This document shows, piece by piece, positions 37,426-48,077 of a stretch of 64,000 bases of DNA. The notes beneath the pieces are model-generated. The model saw only the letters and a program-made list of their open reading frames with translations, was not told the origin of the DNA and made no database searches. The stretch spans positions 9,664,499-9,728,498 of the forward strand of contig ML660777.1 in NCBI GenBank assembly GCA_007570785.1. Direction: 5' to 3'. A program made the position numbers and the translations under genes. Every line of letters begins with the position of its first letter. Position 1 is the stretch's first letter. This DNA comes from Antilocapra americana (taxonomy: Eukaryota > Chordata > Mammalia > Artiodactyla > Antilocapridae).

Positions 37426-37477
37426 AACATCGCGATGAGGCCAGTGGGATTTTAGCTTCGGGGTACTGAACTCCTCA
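37426..37477 (+). repeat. 52-bp dispersed repeat, copy 2
   Basis: Second copy of the sequence at 35248-35299, four substitutions. Lies about 0.5 kb upstream of the CpG island. Confidence 0.85.
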
Positions 37478-37621
37478 AATGCTTCTAACCAGAAGGTTTG
37501 AGTTAGTGGGGTGTCTTCTGACTATGACCTCAATAGCATTTAACTTAAACGTCTTCCAGGTACATAATTCAGGGTTCTAGGTTGATTCGCCCCCTACCCC
37601 GCTGCGCTCCCCACTTTCCCA

Positions 37622-37644
37622 ACACACACACACACACACACACA
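37622..37644. repeat. (AC)n microsatellite
   Basis: Eleven to twelve AC units just upstream of the CpG island. Confidence 0.95.
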
Positions 37645-38686
37645 TGCCTTGGGGAAGAAACCCAGATTCGGCACATGTCTGCCAGAACCTTTCCAGACGG
37701 AGGGGAAAGAGGCACGGGAGGAGCCATCTTGCCAACAAACATCTGAAGCCCCCCTCCAAAAAGAAGTCCTTAGAGTCCTCCTCGTCCCCCTAATTAGGAG
37801 GCGCGCTCTCCTTGTCTGTTACAAAACCACTAGCTACTGGACGATCTAACGCTGTCCTCATTTAGATCCACCACAGCAGCCCGGAAGCCTTGGCCGCTTT
37901 GCAGTGGGGGGACTGGAGAACTCCTGGGGACCCACAGAGGCCCCGGGGTGTCCCCGCGTGGGGGGTGCGCCGACCCGGGCCTCGCGGGCAGGAGCGCAGG
38001 TGAGCAGCCGCAGCCGGGCTTGCCGCCTCCGCCGCGCCCCACCCCTCCCCGCACTGGGCCGGGGGCGGTCGAGGGCTCGGTCCAGCCGCCGGGAGGCTCT
38101 GGCGGGAAGTGCGGCAGCGACACCGGAGACCCGGGGCCCGGCGACAGTGCCCGGCCGGCCAGGGTGCGCCCAGGCGCGGGGCCACCACCTCCCCGCGGGC
38201 GCCGGGCGCGGCGGCCGCGGGAGCCGCAGGTGGTTCCCCGGGCCGGCCCTTTTCTCCTCCCCCTTTCCTTTCTCTCGCCTCCCCTCCCTCTTGCCCGGTG
38301 TCGGCGGCACTTCCCCCGCTTCCTCCTCCCTCTCCAATCGGGAGGGAGGGAAGGAGCCGCCGGCTCTTTCCTGCCTCCCTTGCAAACTTCAGCGGGACTC
38401 GCGTCTCCAACTCGCCGCCGCGCCCCCAGCCCGGAGCTGCTCCTCGAACTTCCTCTGGCCGCGCGGCCCGGGAGCCCCGGCGGCTGGAAGGTCGCCGCCG
38501 GGCGCCAGGCGGCCGCCGCTCGGACCCTCCGGAGCCCTTCCCCGCGGCTCCCCGGGCGGCCGCCACTCCCCACTTCGCCGCCCTCCCGTCCGTCCGTCCC
38601 GCCCGCTCGCCTCGCTGCTCCCCGGCGGGCAGGAGCCCCGCCGGCCCTCGGCGCCCCGCCGCCGCCCGGACTTTTCTTTGTGTTGG

Positions 38687-38725
38687 ATGCGGACTCGCGC
38701 CCCGCGCAGACGGGGGCCGGACTGA
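38687..38725 (+). other. Short upstream ORF in the NHSL1 leader
   Basis: ATG at 38687 opens a 12-codon frame (MRTRAPRRRGPD) that ends with TGA at 38723-38725, 29 bases before the main ATG and in another frame. The start context is weak (T at -3, C at +4). If the transcript begins upstream, this could lower translation of the main frame or allow reinitiation. Confidence 0.55.
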
Positions 38726-38754
38726 GCGCCGCGCTCCCGCGCCGCCCCCCGGCC

Positions 38755-39037
38755 ATGCCCTTCCACCAGAGGACCGTGGAGCCCGCGCGGCTGCGCCGAC
38801 CCGAGGCGGCCGGGGCGGCGGGCGCGCCGCTCTTCCGCTCGCTGGAGCAGGTCAGCTCGCACGCCCTGGTCTGCCTGCTGGCGCAGCTCGCCGACCTGTC
38901 GCGCTGCGCCGGGGACATCTTCGGCGAGCTCGAGGGCCAGGCGGCCGCCCTGGGCCGCCGCACCGCCGCGCTGCACCGCCGCCTCGACGCCCTGCACGCC
39001 GCCACCGCGCGCCTAGACCACCGCCGAGTGAAAATCC
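38755..39037 (+). CDS. NHSL1: NHSL1 first coding exon (long isoform), partial CDS
   Basis: Encodes 94 codons plus one base, starting MPFHQRTVEP. NHS-family proteins act on the actin cytoskeleton at lamellipodia and cell junctions, where NHSL1 binds the Scar/WAVE complex. Residues about 28-85 resemble the WAVE N-terminal homology domain: an amphipathic, leucine-rich helix around 'LLAQLADLSRCAGDIFGELE', with DIFGEL as in WAVE proteins, then a heptad-like helix. The opening MPF...RTV.P matches NHS-family exon 1, closest to NHSL1 rather than NHS or NHSL2 from memory. The start has G at -3. The exon ends in phase 1 at a GTGAGT donor. A phase-1 join to the known NHSL1 exon encoding VSNLDEESRW would give I-P-V-S-N-L, which fits. 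Alternative NHSL1 first exons are known. The rest of the gene lies beyond the window. Confidence 0.85.
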
Positions 39038-39043
39038 GTGAGT
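39038..39043 (+). other. Splice donor of NHSL1 exon 1
   Basis: 'aatcc|gtgagt': a consensus intron start that leaves the frame in phase 1. The open frame continues past it only because the island lacks stops. Confidence 0.8.
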
Positions 39044-40279
39044 GGAGGGAGGCTCGGGGGAGGGGAACGAGGCGGGGAGGCGCCCGGCCGGCTGCTCCCT
39101 CCCGCCCCCTGGCGGCTCTGGGCCGGCTCTCGGGCGTCCGCGCGGAGCCTCGGAGCCCCGGCCCGCGCGAGGGTCGGGCTCCCGGGTGGGGAAGGCGTGA
39201 TCCGGGACCCGGTGGCCGTGCAGGTGGCGGGCGCGCGCGGCGCTCTCGGGTTCCGAAGGTTGCTGGCCGCCTCGATGGAGTGGGCGCCCTGATGGCTTTG
39301 GGCTGTCCATCCGTCCGGTCCTTCTCTCTGTGTAGGAGGCTGAGAGGAGCCCCCGGGGCGCTGTCGGCAGAGGAGGAGCCAAGGTCGTGGGAAAAGGGGC
39401 AGAGGAAGGTAGCCTGTTGGAGGAGCCAGGGTACTGGATGGGTACGGATTTATGATGATTCCAGTCCTCGAGACTTCAGGAGATCCGTTTGTGAAAATCT
39501 CAGGTTCTCAGAGAGTGTTGGGGCTGCTGGTCACTTCTCTAACCGGTGCTCTCACTTAAAAATAAAAGTGCGCTTTTAGTCCAGGGCTTACTCTTTTGGT
39601 GCTTATTCTTGCCGACCCCTAGCCGCTTCGCCGACCAGTTCTTTGTAATTAAGGGGTCTTTGACTTTGTACTGAGATTCAAAATCCCAATCGTCCTTGTC
39701 TGACCTCCTCCAACCCTGAAAATCAAGAATCTGTCCTGAGGTGGTGATCTCTTCATGCAAGCATTTCAATTCAGTAGCTTAACTAGCTCCAGTGAATGAA
39801 GTAACTGGAATTTCCTGCTGGCCCAAAGTAGAGAAACTATCAGTGTGATGTTTGTGTGGTTTCTCCCCTTTTGATAGGTGGACTTGATCATAATCCTAAG
39901 TGTGAAGAGTAAAGTGGAGATGGATTGCAGGGTGGGAGGGGAGGTGTAATACACGGCCTAGATTTCAGCAGCTCAGGATGAAATACTGTGTCTCTTCGAA
40001 TCACTTCATATGCAATCTTGAATAGCTGGTTTTAATTGTTTTTCTTCTTTCTAGAGAAGCTTAAGTATATTTTACCACCTGAAAACTGGAAGAGTTCATT
40101 TTTAGTACTTTAATACCAGTGAGATTGCTTGTTGTCATACATCTTTCTCCAAGTTGTGAAGTTACCATGTAGTGATTTTACATTTTACAGTTCATCTCTT
40201 TGATATTGCTGTCAACACGTCCTTATAAGTTGTGGACTGTTCCCACCCAGGGAGAGTTCCCTGTATCCCTGCCCTGCTC

Positions 40280-40283
<4 letters not shown>

Positions 40284-40321
<38 letters not shown>
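40284..40321. repeat. Uninterrupted A38 tract
   Basis: Thirty-eight A residues without a break, preceded by 'ccctgccctgctctctt'. No SINE or LINE body is recognisable to its left, so its origin is unclear. Confidence 0.9.
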
Positions 40322-40323
<2 letters not shown>

Positions 40324-41134
40324 AAGAAGAAAAATCAGAGTAGTCTCAAAATTGTTGGACATAAGTAGAATATATCTACTTAAAGTGAATAATGACCTCA
40401 TGCATCAGGATGTACTGTCTTACTAGACTGTCCTGGTCATCCCAGTAATCACGAGTTGCTTCTATATCTTTCCTGTGTAGTGTCTGTGTGTAGGTGAAGG
40501 AGAATTTCACCCTTGAGGAATGCTGTGATGAGGCAGATCTGATTGCTAGGTGAACTGATCTATTGTGGGAATTGAAAGACTAGAAAAAACTCCCTGAAGG
40601 TTCAGAATTCCTAATTTTGACAGTTTTGTTTTAAATGTATCACTTTTCTCTCTTTTCATAGATATGCACCAATAGCTAAGGTTTGCAGCCAAATCCCCCC
40701 CAATTCCCTGAGTTAACTAAGATCATCCTAATTAGTGACTAAAATAACTCTTTTAAAAACTTTTCACAAGTTTCTTTGAATCTTTGATTTCATCCAGAAA
40801 ACCTGGCTCATCTTTTTTTTTTTCAGTGATGGAGATGGAAGGGTTTTATTGAATATAATTATGTCTGATAGTAGAAGTACACATGTAGAGAAGAAAGCTG
40901 AATTATAAACATGTTTCTGTGGCTTTTCACCTTCACACACTTAACTTTTTTATATACTAAAATGAGTTGAAGCACTATGCATTATTTAGACTCAGGTAAG
41001 ATTTTTTTTTTTAATGTCTTGTTTCTGTGTAAAAGCTATATTTTGAAGTCATTTTGCTCCCTTTTTAGTCAGATGTAGAGAATAACATGTTCCATTAGAA
41101 CGGAGGCCCGGACTTTTAGACTTGGAGCCGACTG

Positions 41135-41285
41135 TAAAGGTCATCTCTTTCATTAACGCTTAACACGGGAGGAAATCGAGTCCAAGAGAGTCGAAGTGAT
41201 TAACACCAGGTTAGGTGGTGGGCTAATGGCACAGGCAGGCCTGGAGCTCAGACCTTCTGATTGGTTGGCCTGCTGACCCATTGCA
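41135..41285 (-). mobile_element. MIR SINE, antisense
   Basis: 'aacacgggaggaaatcgagt', 'gaagtgattaacaccaggtt', 'ggcaggcctggagctcagac' match the antisense MIR core and flank. Confidence 0.55.
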
Positions 41286-42309
41286 TATATCCCATCCCTT
41301 TTAGGGTCATGTGGGAATGGGGAACAGTTTAGATATATTTCATAAACAGTCCCAAGGATAACGATGACTATTAATTTCACCTTTCTTGTCAGGTAAACCT
41401 TGTAATGAGTCTCCCAAGGAGCAAATAACGACTAATAGTTGATCAGAAGCCAGAGTGTAGCAGAGGTGTGTGTATATTTCACTGCCTGAGGGGTCTCTAC
41501 ATAATCAGAGGTGTGAGTGGAACTATTGAAAAAATGGATACACTTTATCTTTTCAATACAGAAGCAGCATTTTAGTCCTGTGGGCCAGCCCCCTGCCTCT
41601 AGTCAAGTTTGCCATTCCTCATAACCTCATAGGTAGTCATCCAAAATAATTTTTTGTCATGATTGAGGATAACATACTTGACTTTTTTCTTCTACTTATC
41701 CTTAAAGACTCTCCTAATGCTTCCTCTGACACTACCAGGTTGGAGAGAGAGCTCCCATGGTATCCAGTGTGGACAGCTCTTTTGTACCTTTGTCCCTGCA
41801 TTTACTAGTGTGGGCTGAGATCTATTCATTTCTGCTCCCCTCTGCTAGGTAGCAAGCTCCCAGGGTCAAGGGTGGCTGTATCTATGTTTTTTAAAGGTTA
41901 AAACAGTGTCTGGAATGTACTACCTCAGTCGATGTTTGAACTGAACTAATATTTAGTTTCTTAGTGCTCAGTGTCAGCAAGAATCACTACAAAACCTTTG
42001 GGAGAGACTAGTATACTTACTGCTGCAAGTCTGCACGAACGAGACAATTACGCTAAAAGCAAATGAAAAAGTAAACTCTCTACCTCTTTAAGGTTGTGAG
42101 CTTAACCACCAGAATACTTCTTCCCATCGAAGTCAAATGTCATTAATTTTGCTGACAAAATAAGTTCCCATTGAAAGTAGTGACAGTGGCCAGAAATGGG
42201 GGTGGTTACATCTTGGCTCTGTAAACAATCAGAACAGACTTTGCAGAAATCAGTATACACTCAACCTCTCAGCCCTGTTTTATTTTTAAACCCTGTGGGA
42301 TTTGTTTCT

Positions 42310-42520
42310 TTTTATAATTAATAATAACATTACACTATGTAGCACTTTTATAATTGAAAGAATATTTTTCACATCCATTATTTGATTCAAAACCTGGGGA
42401 GGTAGGAGGGCCAGGTTGTACTGTATCTGTTTTACAGACAAAGAAATGAAGTTCTGGAATTAGTAAGAGGGATATACAGACAGACAAATGAGTCTTCTGA
42501 TTTTAGTCCCAAACTTCACC
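42310..42520 (-). mobile_element. MIR SINE, antisense
   Basis: 'ccattatttgattcaaaacc', 'ggggaggtaggagg', 'tgttttacagacaaagaaat', 'gtcttctgattttag'. Diverged MIR. Confidence 0.55.
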
Positions 42521-43339
42521 TTAACAGTGCTTTCTGGGTGAATATGAAATGTTGAAACAGTTGAAACAGAATAGGAAAAAAGATGATTTGTTGGCTTTTT
42601 TCCCTTACAGTTTCAGAAAAGTAGATTGTTCTTCCCCTCAGAAGAGTCTAGAAGTGTTCCAAGTTCAGGGAGGGTTGCTGTGTTGCACAACTCTAGGGGA
42701 GCACCATTCATACATTAGTATTTGTTAACTGTGCCTCCATGGGCTAGGTGTGGTTCTCAGCATGTGCACCCACACATGACAGCCTTGGTAGAATGTATAC
42801 AATTTTTATAGGTGAGAAAAGTGGTGGTCAAGATAGCTAGCAGCAGAAAGATTGTATGAGCAGTATTTTTACATAAACAAGTTTGGGTTTGTAGTATCTG
42901 TATTAGGCAGACTCTGTACCCTAATACTTTCTGGGTGATGCATGTTGTCCTACCTCACAACGGCTGTTCCCCTGACCCAACCAGAGGGTTGACTGGTCCC
43001 GATGTCAGAACATCTTTGCTTCTTCCTCAGAATGAACCTTTCATGCAAGGCGCTTGTCAATTCAGAAGACAGAGTAGAGACTTGACTGCACTTTGAAGAG
43101 CAGGTTGTGTGCTTGTTTTTGTGCCTGCCTGCTTGCTGATAAATGTTTGTTATTTCTGGTGAAATTGGCATAAGACTTGCTTTCATTGAAACATACCACA
43201 TACTAGGGAGGATGTTGGTGTGGAAATGAGGTCTCCACCCACCTCTAATCCCTGGATGGTCCCTAAATGTACTAATAGAAACTGACAGCGGGGTGACCGG
43301 ATTGCACCTCAGGTTAAGAGACTGCATGAGATGAAGCAG

Positions 43340-43490
43340 TGTTTCCCATACTAGCCAGACCTTAAGAACTGCCTGGAACTCTCATTAAAGTTATGAATTC
43401 CCAGACCCTTCCGAAGCCTGTTGAGCCAGAGTCTCCAGTATTTTAACAAGTACCCCTGTGTTCTTAGAGCACTGGGAGGAATGTTAAAAT
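43340..43490 (+). mobile_element. MER5-like hAT MITE
   Basis: 'gcagtgtttcccatactagc', 'attcccagacccttccgaag', 'gagccagagtctccagtatt', 'ttaacaagtacccc'. Similar to the MER5A copies at 46935 and 51612. Confidence 0.6.
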
Positions 43491-43519
43491 AGATGGGGAG
43501 GCTCACTGGATTCAGGATC

Positions 43520-43670
43520 CTGAGATTTGAGTCCGACTGCACCTCTGCCACTTTCTAATGCATGTTGGAGCAATTTATTCAAAACTGCCTTTCCTTGTTG
43601 ATAAAATAGAGACATTGACTAAAATAACCCCTATGGGCCTTTCCAGTTTTGGCATTTTGTGGTTCTAATG
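43520..43670 (+). mobile_element. MIR SINE
   Basis: 'gatttgagtccgactgcacc', 'ctgccactttctaatgcatg', 'gataaaatagagacattgac'. MIR order, abutting BovB at 43676. Confidence 0.55.
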
Positions 43671-43675
43671 AGGGG

Positions 43676-44660
43676 TTCAGTTCAGTTCAGTAGCTCTGTT
43701 GTGTCTGACTCTTTGTGACCCTGTGGACTTCAGCATGCCAGGCCTCCCTGTCCATCACCAGCTCCTGGAGTTTACTCAAACTCATATCTATCCAGTTGGT
43801 GATGCCATCCAACCATCTGATCTTCTGTCATCCCCTTCTCCTCCTGCCTTCAGTCTTTCCCAGCATCAGGGTCTTTTCAGATGAGTCAGTTCTTTGCATC
43901 AGGTGGCCAAATTGTTGGAGTTTCAGCTTCAACATCAGTCTTTCCAATGAATATTCAGGACTGATTTCCTTTAGGATGGACTGGTTGGATCTCCTTGCTG
44001 TCCAAGGGACTCTCCGGAGTCTTCTCCAACACCACAGTTCAAAAGCATCAATTCTTTGGCGCTCAGCTTTCTTTATTATCCAACTCTCACTTCCATACAT
44101 GACTACTGGAAAAACCATAGCTTTGACTAGACGGACTTTATTGGCAAAGTAATGTCTCTGCTTTTTAATATGCTGTCTAGGTTGGTAATACGGAGAAGGC
44201 AATTGTACCCCACTCCAGTACTCTCGCCTGGAAAATCCCACGAACAGAGGAGCCTTGTAGGCTGCAGTCCATGGGGTCGCTAGGAGTCGGACACGACTGA
44301 GCGACTTCACTTCACTTTTCACTTTCATGCGTTGGAGAAGGAAATGGCAACCCACTCCAGCGTTCTTTCCTGGAGAGTCCCAGGGACGGGGGAGCCTGGT
44401 GGGCTGCCATCTCTGGGGTCGCACAGAGTCGGACACGACTGAAGCGACTTAGCAGCGGCAGCAGGTTGGTCATAACGTTTCTTCCAAGGAGCAAAGCGTC
44501 TTTTAATTTCATGGTTGCGGTCACCATCTGTAGGGATTTTGGAGCCCCCCAAAATAAAATCTGTCACTGTTTCCATTGTTTCCCCATCAATTTGCCATGA
44601 AATGATGGGACCAGATGCCATGATCTTAGTTTTCTGAATGTTAGTTTTAAGCCAACTTTT
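43676..44660 (-). mobile_element. BovB LINE 3' part, antisense, with nested Bov-A2
   Basis: Starts with 'ttcagttcagttcag' (the BovB 3' terminus in reverse) and continues through the C-terminal ORF region: 'ttctccaacaccacagttca', 'gactagacggactttattgg', 'tcaatttgccatgaaatgat'. Minus-strand frames contain BovB endings such as 'LVKAMVFPVVMYGSESWIIK'. The frame is broken by a Bov-A2 at 44191-44462. 5' truncated near 44660. Confidence 0.92.
44191..44462 (+). mobile_element. Bov-A2 SINE nested in BovB, 12-bp target-site duplication
   Basis: Two Bov-A units in tandem ('cactccagtactctcgcctg', 'gtcggacacgactgagcgac', then 'caacccactccagcgttctt', 'cggacacgactgaagcgact') and a short (AGC)-like tail. 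'aggttggtaata' (44179-44190) and 'aggttggtcata' (44463-44474) match in 11 of 12 bases. The BovB text joins when the insert is removed. Confidence 0.95.
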
Positions 44661-45864
44661 GATAACAGTGGTATCTCAGATGATTTTGTAAATGCAACTT
44701 TGATCAGTATTCTCTCTCTGATTCTTAACATTTGTTCTGAAGTAAATTCTTTGTGATCACACAGACTCTTTCAACTCACATTTTACCCACATGGAGTGCA
44801 TGGAGCATCACATCTTGAGGGGGTTATTCATTTTCCAAACAGATCAGGCAGGTACTTATTTCAGATTTGCATATATCCTGCCTACAGTCCATTCATAGCT
44901 TCCTCTTCATCTTTGTAAAGTGTTAACATCATTTTGGAAAGAGAATTGTTTAAATGCATTTGCCATATGTTAGATATCTAAAAAAGAGAGTTATTTTTGA
45001 AAAAATATTATGAGCATATATTGTTTAAGCCAAAACATCAATCTTCTCTTTGACATATGGGTATTGAAACTATAACTACTTGGTTTAGGTCAAAATGATT
45101 ATTTAGTAATTACCTAGTTTTTCCTCTGTATAAGAGGAAGAGCCAATATTAAAATTTCATGTGTATGTATTAGGATTGGGACTAACGAATAAGAAAACTT
45201 ACACAATGAGAGAAGTCTTTGAGAGTCTTAATATTTTGAAAGAAAATTTAGAAACAGAATAATCATGTAGTATTTTTCTCTGGCTATCATTTTAATATAT
45301 TTTAAAAATCACAGTTTAAGTGTAAAATAAAATGACTTGCACCTAACTAGTCACCTACTAACTTATTTATTTAGCTCTCTTTCTCCTCAAATTGGTTTAT
45401 ATCCCAGAGTGAATTAATTTTGCAAGGTTTAAAGTTCAAAATCAGCAGGATGGTGCCAATGACCATCTTGCTTTCACATGTTAACATTTGTGGTCTGTGA
45501 TTCTAAAAATGCCCTTTGTAGCACATCAGACAAATGTAGCAAAAGATATGGGCCTTCTGTTTCTGAATGAAGGCTCTTTTGAGAAAAGGCCCTGGAGGTC
45601 CCAGCCTCAGTACCTTTCGTTCTGAATTAAATATATCTGTGAGAGTGTTTAGCATCTCTCCAAACAACAACAGAAAAGGGATATTGATATCTAGGCAGCA
45701 GCACAATTCCAGCTTCTGGTACTGGGCTGTCTTTTTGTTGATTTGTATTGCCTGGTAATGAGGACAGCTGATGTCAGTGCCGTAGGCCAGACACGTGACT
45801 ATGTACAGCAGCTTCCTGAGGCAGATACTGTTGTTTGTTTGAAAGACCATGCAGCTAAGGCGCA

Positions 45865-45960
45865 AATGACTTGTCCACATTCACAGCTGGTAAGTGACAG
45901 AGCTGGGATTTGAACCCAGGCAGACTTGTGTCCAGAGGCTGTCCTAACCATTCCAAGGTA
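45865..45960 (-). mobile_element. MIR SINE, antisense
   Basis: 'gacttgtccacattcacagc', 'tggtaagtgacagagctggg', 'atttgaacccaggcagactt': a well-preserved antisense MIR core. Confidence 0.8.
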
Positions 45961-46579
45961 CTGTCTCCTCAAATCCTGACATTCTGTACTCAGATGAGGG
46001 AGACTGACACCAAGAGGATATGGCAAAAGCCTGTTGAATATCAGAGGTTGGGGGGGATCTCAAGTCTTTTGGCCTTCTCCCTTTTCCTTCTCTTCGTTTT
46101 GAAACCTCTCAAACTATTATCAAATAGCCAAGAAATTGGAGACATGCCTCTGAAGTACTTAGCACAGTGCCTGGTACACAGCTAATGTGTGTTTGACTTC
46201 TGCTGTTGTTTTGGTGGCGGTGAAGGCTGAGTTAGCATCTGGGTGTACGTGGATGTCCATGTACTACCTCAGGTGGCCGTTCACTGAAACTGAGAATTTA
46301 AAGCTTGGGTCAGAGATAAATACACAGCTACTTCCCATTTGAAAACCAGAAGGTTCTGCCCAGGATCTTAAAGTACATGTAGTTCCTGACAGGAATGTGT
46401 GAAGGGTGGTGGTTTCTTTCTGCCCTACAGGGGTTTGGCTTGTGGGGATGGGGGAAGTGAGCCCTTCTCCTGGAGCCTTTGTGCAAATGTTTGGGGGCCC
46501 TGTGCACCTCCATTTCCTTCCTTATCTTTGTAGGAACTGCAGACCCAACTGAGCTCCCACTGGGTTCTTAGCTCAATGA

Positions 46580-46772
46580 TCAGGAGCTCAGTCATGTTGA
46601 CTCTTTGTGACCCCACAGACTGTAGCCCGCCAGACTCCTCTGTCAATGAATACTGGGGTGGTTTGCCATTTCCTTCTCCAGAGGATCTTCTCCACCGAGG
46701 GAGCAAACCCACATCTCTGTGTCTCCTGCATTGGCAGGTGGATTCTTTACCACTGCACCATCTGGGAAGCTC
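46580..46772 (-). mobile_element. Bov-tA SINE, antisense
   Basis: 'gttgactctttgtgacccca', 'gtttgccatttccttctcca', 'gtctcctgcattggcaggtg', 'ctttaccactgcaccatctg'. Minor internal loss around 46650. Confidence 0.92.
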
Positions 46773-46934
46773 TAAGAACATCGCCTTTATCTCAGTGGCC
46801 CAGGGAGCTGTCAGAGCCTAAACCCTCCTCCTACCTAATTTCATATTCTCATTCAGAACTTGAGGGGCTCTGCTCAGATCTCAGCGTTCCCTGAGCACCT
46901 TTGGGTGCAGAACAGTTGTTAGTACTACTGCATT

Positions 46935-47112
46935 CATCTGGTGTTTCCCACATATTCTGAGTCATCAGATGCACCAGGGCCCTGTTTAAAAACAGATTCC
47001 CAGAGATTCTGGAGACACTGAGTCAGCAAGTCTGGGGTGAGGCCAGGAATACGCCTGGCTGACAAGTACCCCCAGGTGATTCTGATTAACCAGAGTTTTG
47101 GAAACACCAGTC
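46935..47112 (+). mobile_element. MER5A-type hAT MITE
   Basis: 'gatgcaccagggccctgttt', 'agattcccagagattctgga', 'gacactgagtcagcaagtct', 'ccaggtgattctgattaacc', near full length. Confidence 0.8.
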
Positions 47113-47943
47113 TGTGTTGTGGCTTAGGAATCTGGTCCATTGAAGACAGTGAGGTAGTCCTTCGTTCATGAGGTGTGTTTGGGGTTATTCTGTTAGTGCT
47201 GAATTGTAAGGAGTACAAGGGAAATAGGGTCCTTATTCAGGTACTTTACTACTTCGTGTGAATGATCTGATATGCAAGTAAATATTAAGGAATGGAATTA
47301 ACCATTATTGATAACATTATGCCTAGAAGAAAAATCTGTTCTGACTTCCAAATTACCAATTTAAATTGGTATCTAGTTTAGAAAACCTGCCTGTAAGTTT
47401 GAAGGACAGTGGCACTCCTATACATGTAAAATACTGATTTTAGGTGTTTTTAGCCTAAATGAAGCCTAATTTTTGCTTCATCTAAAAATTATATTCTAAA
47501 ACACAAATATAAATCCTTCTGGAATAAGATTTTTTTCACTCCCCCCACCCCACCGTAAGATGGTAGAAATTTTCCTCCATTAGTATTCTTCTATTTTCAT
47601 TTATTCTTCTGATTTTTTTCACAAGACATTATCCTCCCTGCCCACAGAGAAAAATGATGTCTTGGCTTGGGGAGAACAGACAACTGTTTGAGGTTATTCC
47701 TACAGGGAAATCTCTTTGTTCTTTCTTCTACTTTTTACCCCTTCTGATTAAAAGCTGGGAAAGTACTGTGTGAAGGATTATGTAGTAACTAACTGATTAA
47801 CATGACAGTAACACGTGGTAAAATATAGTGGGGGACTTTTACCTTTTACGTGGCTGTGTTAGACATCTGATAAAAATGTTTTGAGGACTTAGCACTCAGG
47901 TGAGTAGAAAAGGAGATGGAGTTAAGCGGGGGCTTTGCTGGGT

Positions 47944-48077
47944 TGGGTTAAGTCGCTCAGTCGTGTCCCACTCTTTGCGAACCCAGGGACTATAACCTAC
48001 CAGGCTCCTCCGTCCATGGGGTTTTCCAGGCAAGAGTACTGGAGTGGGGTGCCATTGCCTTCTCCAGGGGGCCTGCC
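47944..48077 (-). mobile_element. Bov-A SINE unit, antisense
   Basis: 'taagtcgctcagtcgtgtcc', 'ccgtccatggggttttccag', 'gagtactggagtggggtgcc'. One monomer without the tRNA head. Confidence 0.9.

Larger units (their letters stand above)
37930..39300 (+). promoter_or_regulatory. CpG island, probable NHSL1 promoter and leader
   Basis: A very GC-rich, CpG-dense block of about 1.4 kb in an otherwise AT-rich, CpG-poor window. It holds GGGCGG-type and GCCCCGCC-type SP1-like boxes and no convincing TATA box, which is the usual make-up of a dispersed mammalian promoter. It covers the leader and coding exon at 38755-39037 and runs a little into the intron. The transcription start cannot be placed from sequence alone. 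Long open frames on both strands through the island (up to 543 codons on the plus strand from a GTG) arise from lack of AT-rich stop codons and are not separate genes. Confidence 0.88.

Noticed and set aside
37948..39579. A 543-codon plus-strand open frame across the CpG island, and long minus-strand frames such as 37830-39005
   Set aside because: GC-rich DNA lacks stop codons by composition. The plus frame starts at a GTG, and only the part from ATG 38755 to the splice donor resembles a protein family. The minus frames are low-complexity Arg/Gly/Pro/Ala with no domain.
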